From contig PTEX01000031.1 in NCBI GenBank assembly GCA_003342815.1, forward strand, positions 2,033,210-2,097,209: a DNA stretch of 64,000 nucleotides, in the 5' to 3' direction. How positions within the stretch are numbered: the first letter of the stretch is position 1; each line of letters starts with the position of its first letter. This stretch comes from Eudromia elegans. Lineage: Eukaryota > Chordata > Aves > Tinamiformes > Tinamidae. Below, one piece after another: positions 51,616 to 62,740 of this stretch. A model generated the notes under the pieces. That model ran no database searches. It was not told the origin of the DNA and saw only the letters and a list, made by a program, of their open reading frames with translations. A program made the position numbers and the translations under genes.

Positions 51616-53220
51616 ATGGCTTTAAAAAAGGACATATGGGTACAAATGTACATGTTTATATAAACGTGTTCTGATCAGTTCAGATTTTGCCTTTCTTTCT
51701 CTTGTGATCACAATGTGATAAGACACAAAAGCCAGTGTAGTCCCTACAGGGCCACATCTGAACCGTGCAGGAGACATTAGAAAGATTTCTCAGCGGTTCC
51801 CTGAGTGCAGGATCAGATCTTCGTCGCAGGGTAAATATCAGTGAACAGCCCTGACAGGCTTGAGTTACGTGTGTTTGCCTCTCTCCTTTGTAATGCCAGT
51901 TCCATTTTGAACTTCTATTGAATTGCTACACAAATAACCTATGGAAAACAAGCCAACAAAGTACACAAAAAGTACAAGACAAGAAATTCATAGACAAATG
52001 ACAACATGGAAAGAGAGCTTTGCCACAGAAACATACCTTGATTTTTTTGTTGTTTTTAAGTTGTTTCTGACTTTCCTGATTCAGTTCCATGGGAGATCCC
52101 TTGATTTTAAAGGGCCCAGTGCTGGTGCTTTGATATACCAGGTTATATGAGACCTTGGGTTAATATGTTAATAAGTAATTTTGATTGATAAGTACATACA
52201 TTAGAGCCCTTGGAGTGACAGTAGTCCCATGACCTGAGCATCTATCCCTGGAGAATCTACCTTTAACATCAGATACGGCGACAGCTTAAGAGATTAGCCA
52301 TCTAAATTCTGAACTCTCATGAAGACCAATGGTCCCTGGGTATCAGGTTGTAAATATAGTTTGTGTTTTTCTTGTTTTCTAAGAGAGAAGATCATTTTTA
52401 TAGCTCAATAAAGAACAGCCATCTCCCCGAGACACCTTCTAACAATGCTTTAAGTGTATTGAAATACCTAGTTAATGGCAGTTTTTGTACTGAAAAGGGA
52501 CTTTTGTGAATCATGGGGAACATTAAAAAAGAAGACATTTTCTTATCTGTGTGTTCAGCTGCTTTCTAAGTGTGTGTTTCAAAAACTATTGCAATTCCCT
52601 GTGTTGGTAGAGTTCTTTATAAGCCAGAATGATTTAGGTTTTTTCCTAATCTCTTAAAAAAATGAAATGCAGCCAAAAAGATTGGAGGGTTTGCACCCTA
52701 CCACTGGGAATGAACACCAAGGAATATTTTCTTTCCCATAATATCTAACTTGTTAATACAAGGTAAGGTTTTCCTCTCTCATTTTATTTACTTAATGCCT
52801 TCAAATATAGTTATTTTTAATGTGTGATAGGATGTAAATACACCTACTTTTCAGTAACAGCGAAGGGAAGTATAACAAGCAGTAAAGGAACAAGAACAAG
52901 TGGTGAGTATTTGCTGGAGAAGCAAATTGTGTGGGAAATTTGCCTCCAAACTCCAGTGGGAGCTGAGGGCTCTCTGCTTCTCCCTTGTTCTCAGCACAGG
53001 CTGCAGGGCTCCAAGCCTCCCGCCTGGCACAGCCCTTGACATGCAGTAGCCACTGACCAGGACCAAAACAAATTCATCAAGCACTTAAGCTCCTAAACAC
53101 CATAACCCAGGTGCAGCATGGGGTGAGATGCTCGTAGAAGAGAGAAAATGATTCAACTTCAGCCTGTCGAGAGGTCACCCAGCCCTCCCATGCCACACGG
53201 TGTGAGCACATCAGTCCTGA
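51616..53220. other. Non-coding stretch, no gene recognised
   Basis: AT-rich unique sequence with short open frames only. The last 90 bases may already belong to the CR1 fragment that follows. Confidence 0.5.
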
Positions 53221-53470
53221 CAGCTGCTTGTCCAGCTCTCCAGTGATGTTGACCACACTGTCTGCAGGCAATCTATTTCTTCCATAGCCCTTTTTGTGAG
53301 ATCTTTTTCTTAATATAGATCTTGAATGTTCTATATACTACTGCTTGTCCTAGTCACCAAGGACACCAAGAGAAAAAAAAAAAAGATTATTCCTTCCTTC
53401 TCTCCTAAAGAGCTCGTAATTTAGTGTACTTCATCTTTTTTTCTATGTTAGATCTTTCTTCTGCAATGCC
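53221..53470 (-). mobile_element. Old CR1 LINE fragment, minus orientation
   Basis: On the plus strand, ctctccagtgatgttgacca, tctgcaggcaatctatttct, gtgagatctttttcttaata and tactactgcttgtcctagtc follow one another. They match, in order, the reverse-complement CR1 blocks that usually read ccagtgatggagactccaca, ctctccaggcaacctgttcc, a gtgaga-tttttcctaatat type block, and attgcttcttgtcct. Similarity may start near 53150, and to the right it fades through an A run (53372-53384) to about 53470. The divergence is high and small indels are frequent, so this is much older than the CR1 end at 31401. Confidence 0.68.
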
Positions 53471-56400
53471 TTGTGTATTCCAATGAGCACTAATGAGGCT
53501 TTAGGATCTTGGCCGGGGAGAATGATGCCTATATTTGCCAGACAAGTTGAGAAGTGTCGGCCAAGAATGGCAAAAGGCCCTGAAAGTGGAACTTGAACAA
53601 AAAGAAATTTGGTCTGGGTCCAGCTGTTGATGAAATCCGTTCTGGGGTGTGGATAGCAGCTTTAACAAGCTAGACTGACCGGCGGCCATCCAAGGCATCC
53701 TCGGCACAGGAGAGCTCCTCCCTATCTGCTGTGGTTCTCCATGGCATCACGCAGCCAAAGATGAAAGGCAAGAAACCACCTGGGAAAAAGGGGCCCGGAC
53801 CCCTCCTGGGAACACAATCACATCCTCTCAGTCAGGGGCCTCCCAAAATGTTTATAGCCGGGAGGTGCAGATGCCTTCCTTCAGTCACAAGGCTGCTGTC
53901 TTGGGGCCAACTGCGCTCTGATACATCTGGCAATGCTATAAAACATCCTTGAATTCAAGAAACCCTCTTGAGAGGTGATCTTGCCCTGCTGGGACTGCAC
54001 TGCAGGACAGCCAGTCCCAGGCTGAGCTCTTGCCAGTCAGAACTGAATGCAAAATATGGAAGCATATTGTCTGCTGTCACTGCTTGTCTGGGAAGCAGAT
54101 GTTACAGGGGGGGAATTATTCATGCTAAAGATCATGCTTCAAAGTAAACAATAATTGTCATTTGTTCCCTTAAAAAAAATGAAAGTTGGTTATCAAATTA
54201 ATGAGTACGCTCCCCCAGGGGAACACACACAACAGGGAATATGATCCTTTTGGCATATTTGTAGCAAATATTTTCAGGCAAATATATTAGCTTCGTGATA
54301 TTTTCATTTGAGTTTAGATAGGGGGATAGAAATGACATAAGAATAAGAGACTAATTGCAGGGAGGGGCAGGACAGGCCAAAGAAGTGCAGAGAAGAGATG
54401 AGAAGACTAAGATCTGTGGGGGTACGTTTGGGCAAAGCAGGCAGCACACTCTGGAGAAACATAGTCCATGAATCTGTAGTAACTGCAAAATCCTGTGTGA
54501 CTAGACAAAAAAGCAGCAGGTGTTTTAAAGATAATTTTCTAAGTGTGATGCTCAGGGACATAGGTCCACAGTCTCCATCAACTGTGTGGAGCTGGTTCTG
54601 AACCTGACACATCTCAGTTCGCAGAGGTTCTGAAGTCCTCAAAGATAAAGCATTGGCCTGTTGGCAGGCCAGCATTGAGAGCTCCTAGGTATGATGGCCC
54701 TTCTGTGGGCTCACATGACTTCACAGAAACCAAAACCATTTGTATTTCATATAACTACATGAATTACCCCGCCGATTTCTCTTGACTACCTTGGGTCAAA
54801 TGTGGGAGGAAAGACAGCCCCTTAGTATTTATAAACAACCTAGAAATCAGAGTCCTGTGTCAAATGTTTCTTAGACTCTTAAAACTGTTTCTCTGCTAAT
54901 GAACTGAATGGTGCCAAGGAACATTTCTAGGCACCAAAACTGAAACGTCCATACGTAGGTATAGCTGGGATGGCCCTTCTAGCAGCTCCACTGCAGGACC
55001 TTATTTGAGCTATTATGGGTCCCCCAGTAGTGTATCTATTTGAAAGTCTTCCAGGTGAAATGTTTTGGACTCACTGAACCAGGGTTTTCAACAAAACCAT
55101 TTCACTAGATAATTTTTGACCTCTAGTAGACTTACCTGATGTTTCAGAATATGAAAAACACCTGTATGGAGTGGCAGCAGCCACATAAGAAAGTGACAGA
55201 ACAGGAATGCAACAGGATCATTTCATCTCATTTCCATTTACTATCACTGAACTTTAAGAAAGTATTTCAAAAAAAAAAATATATATATAAAGGAGGAAAA
55301 ATACTTTGATTGTTATTATCTAACATTTCCTGGTAACACTTGGAATCGTTAATCAATGCTTCTTTCTTTCTTCTACCAAAGACTATTTAAAATCCTGTGT
55401 GAATATTCTCAGGTGAGGTTTCATCAATCCTTTCCTCATCTGTTCAGAAACCTGTAGCCAGAGCTGATGCAATTACTGTGTCGAACTCTGAGAGTTTACT
55501 GCAAATACATCCAGTGCAAGTCCTTATCCCAGAGAGATTGAAAAGTTGCTGGTTTGATTTTACTAGCTTAAGCCAAAATACTTCTTGTTGGAATTTTCAT
55601 GAAGAGTGTCCTATTTGGAAGGTAGGAATGAAACATTAATACTATTATTATTTATTGTTTTGGTTTTATATATTCTTTATTCATTTATTGTTTTGTTAGT
55701 TATTATTATTATTAAGTAATATTATGTAGTGTTAAAGCTGGTAAGTCTGGACGCACTTGTACTAGTTCTAGTTCTTAGTTCCTGCAATGGCCCTGCCTTC
55801 GCTGAGCTGATTCCTGTTTCCACGGGGGTCCAGGAGAGCAAAGCAGCTCACGCAGGCTGGTGTTCTGGTGGAGATGTCACACGTGACGCCGTGATCTACC
55901 CAGCAGGAGTGGAAAGTGGGAGGATGATGAAGCAGGAGGAGCAGTAATGAGCAGATGCAGATATTGTATTTGCCCCTTGCCTTCCTGTTGCAGCTGCCCG
56001 TGCCACCCTGATTTACTGATCCCCATGCCAGCCCCTTACCAGCAGTAAGGTCCCCAGCATATTGGTGATATCTCATGGCCCTTGGTGTGCGTTAGCAGAG
56101 AAACCAGAATCTCTTCTGTACTTACCTTGTGCGTTATCAGAAACATCGAGTCGTTTCCGCATGGGGGACAAGCTGAGTAAGACAAAGGACCGGGTCAAAT
56201 GCTGCGTGTTCCTTGTCAGCTCAGAAAGATGTCCGTGCTTTGTGTTTTGATGCTCTTTATCATCCAGGGACTCGATGTGGGAGCGATGCGGGTGTGCGCA
56301 GGGGGCACCGTGTCCCTGCTCCTCGCAGGCTCCTTGGCTGCTGCCGAAGCTGCTTCCCAGGTTGAGCAGCCGGCGCGAGGCTGCGAAGCGAGGAGGGAAT

Positions 56401-58059
56401 GCTATAAATATCAGCAAGTGACAGCAAGAGTACTCCAAGGACAGGTAGGCACGTTCGCCAAGCAAGGCAGCCCCACTCCATCACCAGTGTCTTCCATCAA
56501 ACTCTGATTTCCAAGGGTCTGTTCTGTCCTCATCCATATTTTTCCATTTACTCATGCACGGTACTGGCATAAATTGCAGACAATGTTGGTACATACAGAC
56601 TTTCAGATCTGCAATTCTTGCACAATTTGCAAGAATTAATTGGTTCTGCCGGGAAGTATATACTCTTCCTAACTCTGATTTGTGTTATGTACATTTATGT
56701 TTATTCCCAGTATATTTATAAGGTGAATCAAATTTATGCTTTAATTCACATCTATTCCCAACAGGTAAAAAGTCCATGAATTGCTGGGAATAGATCTATT
56801 TCATGAATGAACAAGTATCATAAAATGTGGTCTGTATTCTGGATTTTATGTGCTGGTCCTCAGTTCTTCAAAAAAAAGGCTCTTTGGGAAGAGGGAAGGA
56901 GGTGCCAGGTTCAGAGCCTGGCCAAGAGTCTGGGTTATTGGTGAGAGGGGCTGAAATGTCTAAGGATGGTGCTTTACCCTGCCCTGAGGCAGAAAACCTG
57001 ATGGCCTTAGGAAGTCACCCTCCCTTTCACATAAAGACAGATTTAAAATGTTGCTGCAACACACCCTTCTTTCCATCACATGCTCTTCCCTTTGTCCACC
57101 ATTATTTTCAAGAGACCAGTTTTCTCTATTGATTTTCATCTGCTAGCTGAGTCTCTATTATTACTAAAGTATTTGTGGGCTGCCAGATTTAATATTTCAT
57201 TTAGCCGATTTAATTATGTTTGTAGCTTGCTTTGTGGCTGTTAGTTTTTATAGATCTCCAAGTCCTCCTCTTTACCAAATTGTTTACATCAGGACTACTT
57301 TGTTCGCTGATTATGCAATACTTGGCACTCAAGTCCTTTCGCATTTGTTCCTATATTCTACATATGTAGGGGGGAGTAATTTGTTTAACTTTTACAATGT
57401 CATGAAATAAATACAGACAGACAGATAAGATTAAAAGGTCTTCGTGAAACTTCTTTATTGCATCTATATTTTGCAATCATAAATGAGTGGAGCCAGTAGC
57501 CCATGGCAGGTGGCAGGTGAGGAGGAGGTCAGAGCCCTGCACTGCCCTTGCTGAGCATCACTGAGAGTTTGAAGCATGAGAGATGGAAACAGGGCAAAAT
57601 GCAGTGGTAAAAGATAGTACAACCTTCTCTAATATCAGTGGATGTTACGGGGGTTTAAATCTTCTGATTTTTTCTTGTGCACATTGTGACCTGCTTTTTA
57701 AATTTGAGAAAGGGATAGGTCTCTGTGAGACCCAGCAAGCCTGGAGGACTTCCCATTGCCCCTGCTCTGTGCTGAAATCTAGTGCAGGTGATGGCTAAAG
57801 CTTCCCTACTTGGTTGTGCTCTGGAAAAACCAAAGCATTGGGAGCTGTCCCATGAATCTGCCCATCGTTTGGGTGACCCATGCCCTGAGAGGGGTGCAGT
57901 GCTGGGGCTCTGCACCCTGTCTACGTGACTGGGACAGGGAGCTCCTCCCTTTCTAACACACCCATCTGTTATTAAAACGGATGCGTTATCCCCATCCTTT
58001 TGCTGCCTCTTGGAAAACATCTGCTGTGGCCCCCCTGGAGGCATCCCAGCCCCAGGCCC
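53471..58059. other. Non-coding stretch, no gene recognised
   Basis: Unique sequence. Short hairpin-forming inverted repeats lie at 56613-56637 (10-bp arms, 5-base loop) and 56750-56795 (11-bp arms, 24-base loop). Both are within what chance allows. A TTA-rich tract lies at 55640-55725 and an (ACAG) run near 57412-57427. Open frames on both strands near 56060-56510 have no recognised similarity. Confidence 0.5.
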
Positions 58060-58260
58060 ACTTCCCTCCCGCTTGGCTCGGCTCTGCTCAGACGCGCCCG
58101 TCTTGTCAAGGCTGGCGTTGTCATCTGTGCCGGCGCCCGGCTCGCAACGCCATCTGCCCGAGCCTCCTCTCCTCGAGTCCCTCTGGAAGTCTCCTGGGTT
58201 TGAAAGCGCCTCCTGCTCTGCGGCTTCCACGCGGAGCATTGAAAACATGCGGCCCGCTGA
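58060..58260. promoter_or_regulatory. Small CpG-island-like segment
   Basis: I count about 19 CpG dinucleotides in roughly 190 bases at about two-thirds G+C. That is close to the number expected with no CpG depletion, while the flanks are AT-rich and CpG-poor. This meets the usual small CpG-island criteria by hand count. A long minus-strand frame (57655-58248, 197 codons) and overlapping plus-strand frames cross it, but they show no domain and are explained by the GC content. It might mark an unannotated promoter (strand unknown) or a GC-biased conversion hotspot. Confidence 0.4.
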
Positions 58261-58383
58261 GAGCCTGCACTGTTTCCACTTGGACTGGGAGCATAAAGCT
58301 TGTTACAGCCTCGTCTTTTCCTCATAAATTAATAAGTAAATACTCGGCTCATTTATTGTAGAGGGCCGCAGAAGATGGCAGCG

Positions 58384-58402
58384 ACAACAACAACAACAAC
58401 AC
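58384..58402. repeat. (CAA)n microsatellite
   Basis: Five to six copies of a CAA/ACA trinucleotide lie in a short purine-rich patch just right of the CpG-rich segment. Confidence 0.85.
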
Positions 58403-58779
58403 GAAAACAAGAGCGAAATCTTGGCACGTTTTCCACAATTTCACAAGCATGGGGAGATGCAGTTTATCTACAAGTAGTAACAAGACACTTAGGAATCTCT
58501 TCTTCATTATGTTTTTTCTAGTCATTAAGAACGTTACCTTAAAGACCCTTCTCATGGTTGGACCTTCTCGTCTCATTCCTGGGTCACCCCATAGCAGCCA
58601 GAAAGCTCTAGTTGCTCCTCAGCTTTCCGAGACCTCCAGTCTGGCCTTTGCATTTTGCTGAGTGGTCTCCTGCTGTTGCCACTACTATGGCAATGATGTA
58701 GTTTTATTAGCTTCTTGGCTCCAGAGGCCATAAATGTGCTCCTAATGCACTCAACTACAGAAAGTAATTGTTTTTTAAA

Positions 58780-58965
58780 CTGATAATTTATTGTGAGCTA
58801 ATTAAACACCCAATAAGCAAGAACATTTTAATGAAAAGTAACTTCATTCGGTAAGCAGGTTTTTAATGATCATCATTTGACTGAAATGTGTATTCCAAGC
58901 AAAAATTCCGTAATGACAAGCTCTAATTGATGGGTTTAAAGTATATACATTGTGGATAAATTGCT
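58780..58965. promoter_or_regulatory. Candidate regulatory block rich in homeodomain-like sites
   Basis: The block holds gagctaattaaacac, caataagcaagaacatttta, tttttaatgatcatcatttg, gtaatgacaagctctaattg and gataaattgct. These are a dense series of TAAT/ATTA cores with other unique sequence between them. There is no open frame, repeat match or simple repetition. It lies about 500 bases right of the CpG-island-like segment. It is the most conserved-element-like stretch by eye in this window, but the claim rests on motif density alone. Confidence 0.28.
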
Positions 58966-60114
58966 ATTTTATTGTGTATATCTCTCTTCCCATCTTCCAC
59001 GCACACCTCTTTCTAGCTGGGGGCCCAATTCTTCTTCATTAGAGCCTGTTCCTAAATCCTCTGCTTTTTAAATTCTTCTTGCTCGTGCTGGTGAAACGGT
59101 CTCTTTCATAGCAGCATGAAGCAGGGAGCCGAGCAAGCAGCCCGAGGGAGCTGCTGGCTCTGCACATGCGGAAGGTTTGAGGTGTTACCTTTGGTTGGCT
59201 GTCCAGGCTCAGGTTTTGTTGTCATCCTAGGTTTTCTTCTGTTTTCTTTTCCATGCCCTGGGAAAGCTCCTCTGGAGCTAGAAAGCTATGCCAAAAAAAC
59301 AAAATAACAGGATAGGGCAGGAAGTCTTTTATATAAACAACCTTCCTACCCCCTCATCTCCAAAATCTCTGCAAAATCAACCTGCAAAGACTGGGATGTA
59401 AAGACCCTGTAAAGACTGGGGGAGTAGTGAACTGGCTGCGTTTCTTTGCAAAAACATTATGAAGAAGCATACATTGAACATCCCTTAGCACTCACCTGCT
59501 GCTCCTCTTCACACATCTTCGTTTTGGTGGGATTTAGTGGTGTCTTCTGCCATCAATGGGCAATGACTGCTCTTGTTTTGCTGTGAACTTAAGAGTGAGC
59601 CTTCTCGGCGACTAAGCAGTTGAGGGGACAGAGCAGTGGACAGGGCATGGGGTGGGGTAGCCTTTAAAAAGACTCTTCACTTCCCTGGGACTTTATCTTC
59701 TCCATCCATAACACGGAGTTTTTTGTGTCCATTTCCTTCAAGAAGAAGCTTGGCATCTCCTGATAAGCAGTCCTATATTTAAGTGTTTATTTTTGGTCAT
59801 TATGGTACTAATTTAGGAATTTCTGGAGTACACTTACATGTTGCTGGCTGTTTTGGGAGGCGTACTTGTACTGAGAACATTCAATCCCAGTGCTGAGACG
59901 GGCTAATTTGACAGTGATGTATTTTTCCAGGATGATGCCTCAGACAAATATAATATAAGAAAATGAATTGCATTTTCAGCTAGGAAAACCACAAGATTAC
60001 CTGCCTTTTCACCCCAGGACTCCTGTATTTAGCCAAGCATATTGTGTTTTATTATATTTGTTTCCTTTATTTATTTATACTTTTATTATTATGAAAGGGT
60101 GTCCAGAAAGCCAT
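58966..60114. other. Non-coding stretch, no gene recognised
   Basis: Unique sequence ending in an AT-rich tract with TTTA/TTAT repetition (60050-60095), which borders the CR1 fragment. No gene is recognised. Confidence 0.55.
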
Positions 60115-60200
60115 TGTATCTTCCTTGGACTTTATGCCAATGGTTAATCATCTGTCCATTCTTGTGAAAAGTGTTTCCTTGCATTTGATATGTTTCCTGG
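60115..60200 (-). mobile_element. Old CR1 LINE fragment, minus orientation
   Basis: On the plus strand, tatgccaatggttaatcatc is followed by cattcttgtgaaaagtgttt and ccttgcatttgatatg. This matches, with gaps, the reverse-complement CR1 run that usually reads ttccaatgtctaatcaccct, then a gtgaagaa-ttcttcctaatgt type block. Weaker similarity (tcaagttgcacaacccat, then ccccttcttgc) may carry it to about 60270. It is highly diverged and short. Confidence 0.55.
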
Positions 60201-60728
60201 TGGGGGAAAAAAATCTTGGAATTTAACTCCTTCAAGTTGCACAACCCATCAGACCTGTAACCCCTTCTTGCTTATTCTCACTAATAAAATATATCAAAGA
60301 GAATGTTGCTGAGGTAAATTTGGCCTATCAAAGGTGATGCTCATTCAGAGAAGGAGATGGCACTTTATTTAACGCAGCCACTACTAACCAGAAAGAGGAA
60401 ATCATCATGAAACGTCAAGCTTGATTGATAGCATCATGACCTGCTCATAGTCATATGTCATGATAATACTTAAATCATAATCTACTTGTAGGCTTCAAAG
60501 GCATTATTCACAAGGATTAGTTTCAATTCAGATTTTATTAATCGTTAGGAAAACTGAAGGTCTCAGGCTACAGTTCATTGGACCTAGTAGTGTCACTGAG
60601 CAGGAAGCCAGCAAACCCAGCAAGAAGAAATACTGGACACAAGAATATAATTAACATCATTAACGTTAATAACAAATTAATGTAATTTATATTTAAGTCA
60701 CTGAATGTCCTGACAATCTTTTTACATC
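60201..60728. other. Non-coding stretch, no gene recognised
   Basis: The first 70 bases may be a further part of the CR1 fragment on the left. The rest is AT-rich unique sequence. No gene is recognised. Confidence 0.5.
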
Positions 60729-60858
60729 TACAGAGACTAGGAAACAACGAGGTAATATCTGAAGAAAGAGGTAGTATCTTTTGTTTAATGAACTGATAGA
60801 GGTTGGAAGAAGAGGACAAGCCTTCAAACATAAAAGCTCTTCCTCAGACCTGGCATAG
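60729..60858 (-). repeat. Old amniote interspersed repeat, family not named
   Basis: Read on the minus strand, the segment runs ctgaggaagagcttttatgt, gaaggcttgtc, ttccaacc, aaacaaaagatactacctc, agatattacctcgttg and tcctagtctctgtag. I know this order of blocks from a repeat very common in turtle and crocodilian genomes: ctgaagaagagctctgtgta, cgaaagcttgtct, aagttggtccaataaaagat, attacctcacccacc, ttgtctct. In this copy the gaggta-tatct block is present twice, about 19 bases apart, a small internal duplication. I cannot name the family, so the class is left open. It predates the split of birds from other archosaurs and turtles if the match is right. Confidence 0.55.
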
Positions 60859-62257
60859 AAACAATAAACTCCAAGTTTAGTCCAAGCTGTGAACAAATTA
60901 CCTTAGAGTTTAACTTAAATTCTGGCAGTAAACCAGATAATGAGGCTGAAAAAAGCCTGAGATGGTTTCCTCCTTAGCTGCAGTGGAGCATCTGTGGATA
61001 CCAGCAAAAGGTCAGGAGCTAATGAGCCCCGGGAGGCCAGGGAGCGAGAGGGGCAGGACTGAGCTCGCTGGAAAGGGCAGGCGGGAGGCAGAGCCTCCAC
61101 CAGCATCTCCACCGAGTCCATGCGCGTTAGTGCCTCGGGGAGCTCTGGATTTGCCTCCAGGCATTCAGGAAGCTTCCCTGGGGGAGACTGGCACATTCAG
61201 AAAATTAATGCGCAGACCTTCAGCTGACTGCACTCAGCAAAGCAACAGACCACATCAAGGTAGATTTCTTCAGAAACGTGTATCACAGAGCGTGAAGGCC
61301 ACTCCCGTCCTCTCGATGCACGTTCCTCACTTGCATGTTTGGGAAGAAACCATAAACTTTTCAGAACTACAAGTGAAACTGTCTGTCTCCCCCTTCACCC
61401 ACTCTCCCACCCCTCCAAAACGTGGAGAAAAAGTACTTTTTACTGCTCATACATTATATAACACATACATCATTTATAAAGACATTAACAACTTGCCTTG
61501 TTTCCTCATTTTGGAGATGATGCATGAAGAGTGGAAATGCAGCTGCTGCAGATTCCTTTCACGTGAAGCAGGGCAGTGTGCACAGTGCCTGTGCTGGGGG
61601 CTTCAAGCCTGCTGCACTGCGGTGCAAACTTTGCTGGGCAGCAAAGTGGGTTTCTCTGCTGTTCAGAAAGCCAATTCGAGGCCTTTGCAAGAGGCTCTTG
61701 GGCTGTGCAAGCAAACAGGTAAATGCAGATGGCGCATAAGGAACCAGGTTGGTTCCAGTGCCAATTTCATCCACACGGGCTGAAGCAAAGGAGAGGCTGT
61801 AGGTTCTTCGAAGGTTCTTGATATTAATTCACTCCTGGTGATCATGCCAAGCTGCTCTCACTCACGTTCCTTTTGCACAGCAGCTATACATTAACGCAAG
61901 CAGTCAGACCATGCACCCACACTCATTTATACACCCCTGACATATCTTTAAAATGCAGCAGAAACAAAAAAATGGTGGTGAGGAAGGTCCACTTTGTTAC
62001 CTGAAAACCAGCGTATTAATTCTCTTACACAAAGGTATTCTAATTACCATTTTAATTATCTGTCTTCATTTATGAACTGTCTTCATTTCCTTTAAAGGCT
62101 CAAAACTGGAGCAGATGCTATGAGTTGCCAGTAAGGAACCACCTTGGTCCTTAACAAAGTTGCTGGAAATTAATCACATGTAAAGTGGAAAAAAAGTTTT
62201 ATTGCAGCTGTACAATCTAGGAGCTATACCACATCCCAGCATACAGTATTTTAGTCC
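60859..62257. other. Non-coding stretch with longest open frame, probably chance
   Basis: The longest open frame of the window (plus strand, 60962-61783, 273 codons) lies here. Its translation begins Gly/Pro/Arg/Glu-rich in a GC-rich patch (61010-61170) and then becomes mixed. I see no domain, repeat structure, signal peptide or transmembrane pattern. There is no convincing promoter or start context and no poly(A) signal close downstream, so I treat it as a long chance frame or part of a non-coding transcript. Confidence 0.4.
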
Positions 62258-62740
62258 TTATTTAATCCAATATTTGCACACATCTGTGGATTTTTTTTCA
62301 GACTGCTGCTGGATAGAGCTAAACATTTTGCACTGTGTGTTAAAGATGTTGAGATCTCCCTCCAAAGAAATTGCATTGTTGAATTTATTGTGGTCTGGGA
62401 CACTGAGGCTGGCTGCCTCTAAAGCTGTGGTAGAATGAAAAGAATTGATGGCTCTTCTGGGTGTTGTAAATTTTTGCATATGTTTAGTTATGGTCCATGC
62501 AAGCAGACTACATACCTTCCTCCTGTATATTGGGTCAAAGAGAGGGCCGTAATTCTTCGCCAAGTGGTCCTTGATTCCTTTGGAAATCATGAAAATAGAT
62601 GTTACAGAGGAGAGTGATCTCCTGAGGACGGGCTCACTGTGCACGTCTACCGTCCTCCTGATATTCTGTATTCTGCCAACCCAAGTGTCCTTCAGCTCTG
62701 CGAACAGGAGGGTTTCTGCAGGCCTGGTATGCTGGTGTCT
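62258..62740 (-). other. Unrecognised open frame with possible splice sites
   Basis: A minus-strand frame stays open for about 160 codons. Within it, 62516-62697 could be an internal exon. A pyrimidine-rich acceptor (ctcctgttcgcag on the minus strand) sits at its 5' edge, and AAG followed by GTATGT, a near-consensus donor, at its 3' edge. The exon would be 182 bases, two bases plus 60 codons, and reads LKDTWVGRIQNIRRTVDVH and later KDHLAKNYGPLFDPIYRRK. The composition is protein-like, but I do not recognise the family. The rest of the frame past the donor also stays open. An unannotated exon, an old coding remnant or chance are all possible. Confidence 0.28.

Noticed and set aside
56613-56795. 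Two small inverted repeats (10-bp and 11-bp arms)
   Set aside because: Arms this short with such loops are expected about once each by chance in a 64-kb window.
57655-58248. 197-codon minus-strand open frame
   Set aside because: It covers the GC-rich CpG segment, where stop codons are scarce in all frames. Overlapping frames of similar quality exist on the other strand.
60962-61783. 273-codon plus-strand open frame, longest in the window
   Set aside because: No domain, signal or family is visible, its first part is a GC-driven low-complexity stretch, and there is no start or 3' context to support it. One frame of this length is possible by chance in 64 kb.
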